In this document: one piece after another, positions 47,422 through 51,522 of the stretch
Position numbering within the stretch: position 1 is the stretch's first letter
Layout: every line of letters starts with the position of its first letter
Assembly (NCBI RefSeq): GCF_000716595.1
Contig: NZ_JNXC01000042.1
Coordinates: forward strand, 1 to 51,522
Length of the DNA: 51,522 bases
From: Saccharothrix sp. NRRL B-16314
GTDB lineage: Bacteria; Actinomycetota; Actinomycetes; Mycobacteriales; Pseudonocardiaceae
Direction of reading: 5' to 3'
The notes under the pieces: model-generated
What the model saw: only the letters and a program-made list of their open reading frames with translations
Database searches by the model: none
What the model was told of the DNA's origin: nothing
Position numbers and translations under genes: made by a program

Positions 47422-48240
47422 GTGACCGCCCAGTTGACCGCCCAGTTGACGGACCAGCCCCGTAGCACTCCCCGCACCAGTGCGAGGCGGACCGCCGTGA
47501 GACTGCTGGGCGCGCTGGTGGGCGCGACTCTGCTCACGGCGCTCGTTCCCGCGGTCGCGTGGGCAGAACCCCCGCGCGCGCTGCCGGCGTCCTCGGCCGC
47601 CGCGGACGCCAAGTGGCAGCCCGCGTTCGACTACGACACCGACGGCTGCTACCCGACCCCGGCGATCTCGCCGACCGGGGCGTTGGCCACCGGCCTGAAG
47701 AACTCGGGCGCCCTCAACGGCCAGTGCCGCGACCAGTCCGACCTGGACAACACGAACTCGTACTCGCGTTCCAAGTGCAACAACGGCTGGTGCGCGTACC
47801 TCTACGACCTGTACTTCGAGAAGGACCAGGCCGTGCCGCTGATCGACTGCTGCGGTCACCGGCACGACATCGAGCACGTGATCGTGTGGGTCAGCGGCGA
47901 CCAGGCGCAGTACGTCTCGACGTCCGCGCACGGCCGATACTCGACCTACCCGCGTTCCCAGGTCGCATGGGACGGCACGCACCCCAAGATCGTCTACCAC
48001 AAGGACGGCGCGAGCACGCACTGCTTCCGCCTCGCGGGCGCGACCGAGCAGCCGGAGAACCACTACCGCGCCTGGCAGTACCCGGACCTGGTGAGCTGGG
48101 ACCACTTCCCCTCCGGCGTCCGGGACGTCCTGGTGAACGCGGACTTCGGCAGCGCGAGCCTGGCGATCAAGGACAGCGCGTTCCACTACAACCTCGGCCT
48201 GGCCAAGCCGAGCGGCATCCCGTTCGACCCGAACGCCTGA
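47422..48240 (+). CDS. secreted Nep1-like protein (NPP1/NLP family)
   Basis: A 272-residue secreted protein. A long signal peptide (twin Arg-Arg near residue 25, hydrophobic LLGALVGATLLTALVPAVAWA) precedes a mature domain with the NLP signature GHRHDIEHV (usual consensus GHRHDWE), the metal-coordinating heptapeptide. It also has FDYDTDGCYPTPAI and four Cys. NLPs permeabilise plant plasma membranes or act as elicitors; some microbial members are non-toxic. GTG 47422 lies eight bases after GGATGGAG. The Trp-to-Ile change in the signature is unusual. Confidence 0.88.
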   Translation: MTAQLTAQLTDQPRSTPRTSARRTAVRLLGALVGATLLTALVPAVAWAEPPRALPASSAAADAKWQPAFDYDTDGCYPTPAISPTGALATGLKNSGALNGQCRDQSDLDNTNSYSRSKCNNGWCAYLYDLYFEKDQAVPLIDCCGHRHDIEHVIVWVSGDQAQYVSTSAHGRYSTYPRSQVAWDGTHPKIVYHKDGASTHCFRLAGATEQPENHYRAWQYPDLVSWDHFPSGVRDVLVNADFGSASLAIKDSAFHYNLGLAKPSGIPFDPNA

Positions 48241-48466
48241 CTGACACGGCGCTACCGACGAGGCGCTTCCCGCCAGGGGCGGCGAGCAGGGAGCGTCAGG
48301 CGTGCAGTGCGGCGGAGAAGACCCACTGCGGGCGGCCTCGTAGCGGTCTACGACGTCTCGCCGATGCCGAGCAGCAGCACGAACACCTGCGGTAACGCCG
48401 GCGCCGAGATCACCGCCGGTACCCGACGGGAGTCGGGCGAAGCCGTGTGATCGACCGGGTGTGGGT

Positions 48467-49408
48467 TCAGTGCGGCTGTCGGGCGCCGTGCACCAGCGCG
48501 AGCGGGCAGTGGGCGTGGTGGAGCATGGCGTGGCTGACGGAGCCGAGCAGCGCGCGGCGCACCGCTCCGTGGCCGTGGCTGCCCACCACCAGCAGCGCGG
48601 CGCCTTCCGCCGCCTCCACCAGGGCTTGGGCGGGCCGCGCGAACGACACCAGCCGTTCCGCCCGCACCTCCGGGTGGCGTGCCAGCGGTCCGTCGAGGGA
48701 CTTGACGATCAGGGCGTCCGCCGAGGTCCGGAGCTGTTCGGCGTCGAGCCCGAGGCCCAGGCCCTGACCCCACGCCCCACCAGGGGCCATCGCGTCGACC
48801 GGGAGGCCGGTGGTGGCGTGCACGGCGACCACCGGGCGGTCGTGGCGGGCGGCGAAGTCCACGGCGAAGTCGGCCGCGAGGTAGCTCGGGTCGGACCCGT
48901 CCACGCCGACGACCACGTGGCCGCCCTCCGCACCGGTCTCCCGGACCACCACGAGCGTTCCGGTGGCGTGGTGCGCCAGGTCCGCCGTGACCGAGCCGGC
49001 GAACAGCCTGGCCAGGCCGGTGGCGCCGGACGAGCCCACGACCAGCAGCGCCGCGTTCCGGGCGACCTCGCCCAGCACGGCGGCGGGATGTCCGTCGAAC
49101 GCGCGGGTGTCCACGTCCAGGCCGGGTGCGATCCGGACGCACTCGTCGGCGAGTTCGGCCAGGTGCTCGTCCGTGTAGGCGCGCACCGCGGCCTCGTCGA
49201 CCAACTGCGGCAGGGGCATGGACAAGGAGGTCACCAGCACCTCGGGGAACGGCCCGCGGAGTGCGTTCACGACGACCAGGCGCAGCCCTCGGCTCACCGC
49301 CTCGCGTGCCGCCCAGTGCGCGGCCTGCCGCGACCGCTCCGAGCCGTCGAACCCCACGACCACCGCGTCGCGCCCCAGCTCGCCTTCCAGGCTTTCCGGG
49401 CTGGACAT
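48467..49408 (-). CDS. tandem universal stress protein
   Basis: A 313-residue protein of two USP domains. Each has the ATP-binding pattern G-2x-G-9x-GS: VVGSSGATGLARLFAGSVT in the first and VVGSHGHGAVRRALLGSVS in the second. VVVGFDGSERSRQA and VVVGVDGSDPSYLA open the domains. ATP-binding USPs act in dormancy and stress. The ATG at 49408 has GGGAGGTGG before it. It is divergent from the pectate lyase gene. Confidence 0.92.
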   Translation of the reverse strand: MSSPESLEGELGRDAVVVGFDGSERSRQAAHWAAREAVSRGLRLVVVNALRGPFPEVLVTSLSMPLPQLVDEAAVRAYTDEHLAELADECVRIAPGLDVDTRAFDGHPAAVLGEVARNAALLVVGSSGATGLARLFAGSVTADLAHHATGTLVVVRETGAEGGHVVVGVDGSDPSYLAADFAVDFAARHDRPVVAVHATTGLPVDAMAPGGAWGQGLGLGLDAEQLRTSADALIVKSLDGPLARHPEVRAERLVSFARPAQALVEAAEGAALLVVGSHGHGAVRRALLGSVSHAMLHHAHCPLALVHGARQPH

Positions 49409-49611
49409 GGTCCACCTCCCGTGCTCGGCGAGAACCGATGCCACGGGGGTAGCCGGGTCGGCCTTCCCCGACACATGGCCGGCCACCCGCCAAGCCGTAA
49501 TGCGTATTGCGAACCACGCGGAGATTTCATTCGGACCGCCTTGTTCAAGTATGCGAACAAGGCGCGCCGACCTCCCGGCAAAACAGGAAAGATTCACGTC
49601 CATGAATTTTC

Positions 49612-49658
49612 TTGCCTGATTCGAAACCGTTGCGTTAACCTCCCTGGGAGCGCTCCCA
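49612..49658 (+). promoter_or_regulatory. pectate lyase promoter with canonical CebR-type box
   Basis: A possible -35 TTGCCT (49612-49617) and -10 TTAACC (49635-49640), 17 bp apart, precede a perfect palindrome TGGGAGCGCTCCCA (49645-49658; symmetric to 16 bp with flanking C/G). This sequence equals the known CebR operator of Streptomyces as I recall it. It covers the predicted transcription start. Confidence 0.75.
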
Positions 49659-49701
49659 GAACATCTTGGGGAATTCTGCCCGCAAGTAGGATGAAGGACG
49701 C

Positions 49702-50880
49702 ATGAGATCAACGATTGCTCTCACGACGGCCGCCGCACTGCTCGCCCTGGCCCCCGCGCCGGCGCAAGCCGCCGACCCCACCTTCGTGGTGGCGGGCACT
49801 GGCAGCGACTCGAACCCCGGCACGGTCGAGAGACCGCTCAAGTCCATCCAGAAGGCCGTCGACCTCACCACTCCCGGCGCCACGATCCTGGTCCGGGGCG
49901 GCACGTACGCGGTCATGACGAACATCCAGATCCGCAAGAGCGGCGAACCCGGCCGGCCGATCCGGCTGGCCAACTACCCCGGTGAACGGGTCGTGGTGGA
50001 CGGTGAGGCCCTGCCCGCGAGCCACACCCCGGTCGGCGGCAGCATCCCGCGTGACGAGCGCGGCGTGTTCCACCAGGAGGCGTCCTGGTGGCACGTCTCG
50101 GGTTTGGAGATCATCCGCGGCCCGTACGCGTACTACTGCGCCGGGTGCAACGACAACGTGTTCGAGCGGCTGGTCACCCGGGACAACTACGAGAGCGGGT
50201 TCCAGCTCCAGGGCGCGTCCGCGAACAACCTGATCCTGAACCTCGACAGCCACGGCAACCGCGACCCGCGCAAGAACGGCGAAAGCGCGGACGGCCTGGC
50301 CATCAAGGAAGGCTCGGGCACCGGCAACGTGGTGCGCGGCGCACGGCTGTGGAACAACGTCGACGACGGCTTCGACGCCTGGCTGTTCGCCTCGCCGATC
50401 CGCATCGAGAACAGCATCGCCCACGGCAACGGCTACAACCGGTGGAACCTGCCCGACTTCTCCGGTGACGGCAACGGGTTCAAGCTCGGCGGCGGCAACC
50501 CCGCACCGGCGGTCGCGCACGCGTTGACCAACAACATGTCGTTCAAGAACGCCGCCGGCGGGTTCGTGGACAACGGCAACCCCGGCGCGACCTCGTTGAC
50601 CCGCAACACCGCGTGGCGCAACGCCAAGAACGGCTTCACGGTCGACCGCTCGCAGTCGAGGCTGACCGCGAACCTGGCCGTCGGCAACGCCAAGCCGGTC
50701 TCGCTGGGCAGCTCCACCGGTTCGGGCAACTCCTGGGACATCAAGTCGTCCTGGTCCGACTCGGACCTGGCGAGCACCAGCGCGTCCACCATCACCGGCT
50801 CCCGCGACTCCGCCGGCAACATCCGACCGTCGACGTTCCTCCAGCCGAGGAACCACGCCCAGCTGGGCGCCCGGATCTGA
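49702..50880 (+). CDS. secreted pectate lyase, PL9-like
   Basis: A 392-residue protein with a signal peptide ending PAQA. The mature part begins FVVAGTGSDSNPGTVERPLKSIQKAV and continues as a right-handed parallel beta-helix (repeating WWHVSGLEII, NVFERLVTRDNYESG, NLILNLDSHGN, DDGFDAWL, NGFKLGGG). These segments match PL9 lyases, which cleave polygalacturonate by beta-elimination and need Ca2+. A Lys base is expected in the AIKEGSGTGN/NGFKLG region; I cannot assign it with certainty. ATG 49702 follows AAGGACGC. Repression by a LacI-type regulator is suggested by the upstream box. Confidence 0.88.
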   Translation: MRSTIALTTAAALLALAPAPAQAADPTFVVAGTGSDSNPGTVERPLKSIQKAVDLTTPGATILVRGGTYAVMTNIQIRKSGEPGRPIRLANYPGERVVVDGEALPASHTPVGGSIPRDERGVFHQEASWWHVSGLEIIRGPYAYYCAGCNDNVFERLVTRDNYESGFQLQGASANNLILNLDSHGNRDPRKNGESADGLAIKEGSGTGNVVRGARLWNNVDDGFDAWLFASPIRIENSIAHGNGYNRWNLPDFSGDGNGFKLGGGNPAPAVAHALTNNMSFKNAAGGFVDNGNPGATSLTRNTAWRNAKNGFTVDRSQSRLTANLAVGNAKPVSLGSSTGSGNSWDIKSSWSDSDLASTSASTITGSRDSAGNIRPSTFLQPRNHAQLGARI

Positions 50881-50917
50881 ACCTGTCCACCCCGATCCAG
50901 AGCATGAGGAGACTTGG

Positions 50918-51522
50918 ATGAGCACGCGCAAGAGCAGATCCGCCCGATGGGCCGCCACGGTGTCCGCCGTGGCGTCGGTGACGGCGATGTCCGCGGCGCT
51001 GGTGGTGGCCGGTGGCCCGACGGCCAGTGCGGCGGTCGGGTGCCGGGTGGACTACGTGGTCGCCGGCCAGTGGAACGGCGGTTTCGGCGCCAACGTCACC
51101 GTGACCAACCTGGGTGACGCGGTGTCCGGCTGGACCCTGGAGTGGGCGTTCAGCGCGGGACAGCGCGTCGACCAGGGCTGGTCCGGCGAGTTCAGCCAGT
51201 CCGGCAGCACGGTGACCGTGCGGAACACGAGCTGGAACGGCTCCCTCGGCACGGGCGCGTCGGTGACACCGGGGTTCAACGGCTCGTGGTCGGGCTCCAA
51301 CCCGGCGCCGACCTCGTTCAAGCTGAACGGCGTGACGTGCACCGGGTCGCCCACGTCCACCTCCACCAGTTCGTCCACCTCGTCGTCGACCACCACGTCC
51401 ACCACGACCCCGACGACGAGCAGCACCACGACCACGACTCCGGGTGGTGGCGGTGACGGCAGTGGTTCGTGGCCCAGCGACACCGGCAGCGTGCACCAGA
51501 CCACCACCAAGAACACCGGCAC
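50918..51522 (+). CDS. CBM2-containing secreted pectinase-like protein, truncated by window end
   Basis: 201 codons are visible before the window ends. A signal peptide (charged start, cleavage after ASA near residue 40) precedes a CBM2 cellulose-binding domain with two bracketing Cys (GCRVDYVVAGQWNGGFGANVTVTN, GWTLEWAFSAGQRV, WNGSLGTGASVTPGFNGSWSG). A ~35-residue Ser/Thr linker (TSTSSSTSSSTTT...) and GGGGDGSGSWPSDTGSVH follow. The last stretch resembles the start of PL3 pectate lyases (SWPxxxGS...), which is inferred. GAGGAG precedes the ATG, 37 bp after the PL9 gene, so the two form one operon. Confidence 0.85.
   Translation, partial: MSTRKSRSARWAATVSAVASVTAMSAALVVAGGPTASAAVGCRVDYVVAGQWNGGFGANVTVTNLGDAVSGWTLEWAFSAGQRVDQGWSGEFSQSGSTVTVRNTSWNGSLGTGASVTPGFNGSWSGSNPAPTSFKLNGVTCTGSPTSTSTSSSTSSSTTTSTTTPTTSSTTTTTPGGGGDGSGSWPSDTGSVHQTTTKNTG

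Noticed and set aside
48348..48466. Minus-strand hydrophobic C-terminal segment (ALPQVFVLLLGIGETS) after the NLP gene
   Set aside because: It is only the tail of an antisense frame to the USP gene; too short to claim a gene remnant.
1..51522. CRISPR array, prophage or integrative element
   Set aside because: No spaced direct repeats of 20-40 bp, no integrase, transposase or phage structural genes, and no tRNA with a duplicated end were seen.

Overview
The window is about 51.5 kb of very GC-rich DNA with strong third-position GC bias. It has many GTG starts, ATGA/GTGA stop-start overlaps, several probably leaderless genes, a LAL-type LuxR regulator with a rare TTA codon, and many secreted glycan-active enzymes. 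This fits a filamentous actinomycete; gene style suggests Pseudonocardiaceae (Saccharothrix/Lentzea/Actinosynnema-like), which is an inference. I saw no rRNA, tRNA, CRISPR array, transposase or integrase, so it reads as an ordinary chromosome arm segment rather than a mobile island.

Layout. 0-2.4 kb: small proteins, a membrane metallophosphoesterase and a DUF4383 protein. 2.4-5.5 kb: a molybdate uptake operon (HTH-TOBE regulator, modA, modB, modC) joined by overlapping codons. 5.5-9.0 kb: an MDR oxidoreductase behind a strong promoter and palindromic operator, a GNAT, and an arginyl-tRNA synthetase of the E. coli/eukaryote sequence type behind a long hairpin leader. 9.1-14.4 kb: a secreted protein, a TetR regulator divergent from an EF-G-binding (FBP) protein, a lipoprotein/membrane protein pair and a GH13 alpha-glucosidase. 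14.5-19.1 kb: the LAL regulator and an MFS exporter.

19.16-23.06 kb holds the most unusual locus: a four-gene operon of J-domain pseudokinase, VWA protein, divergent adenylosuccinate-synthetase-like enzyme and NrtR-like degenerate-Nudix regulator. It starts at a leaderless promoter whose -10 box lies inside a 23-bp palindrome. The PurA-like enzyme keeps its catalytic Asp and His but has lost the Arg-rich aspartate-binding loop, so I infer an amine donor other than aspartate.

23.1-27.9 kb: PRC-barrel protein, acyltransferase, an alpha/beta-hydrolase whose nucleophile Ser is Ala, a membrane protein, and an OhrR/MarR regulator divergent from a second hydrolase around a 22-bp palindrome. 28.2-41.3 kb: a complete-looking xyloglucan utilisation locus (GH12 endoglucanase, LacI regulator, and a six-gene operon GH3 - binding protein - two permeases - GH31 alpha-xylosidase - GH35 beta-galactosidase). 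41.4-51.5 kb: a streptogrisin-like protease, a large putative receptor with a periplasmic-binding-protein domain, an M20 peptidase, a Nep1-like (NLP) toxin, a universal stress protein, a PL9 pectate lyase and the start of a CBM2-bearing pectinase-like gene cut by the window end.

Four perfect or near-perfect AGCGCT-centred palindromes link this last third into one or two LacI-type regulons. Two have an AAGCGCTT core (GH12, GH3 operon) and two a GAGCGCTC core like the CebR box (protease, pectate lyase). The genes describe an organism that senses, breaks and imports plant cell-wall polymers.
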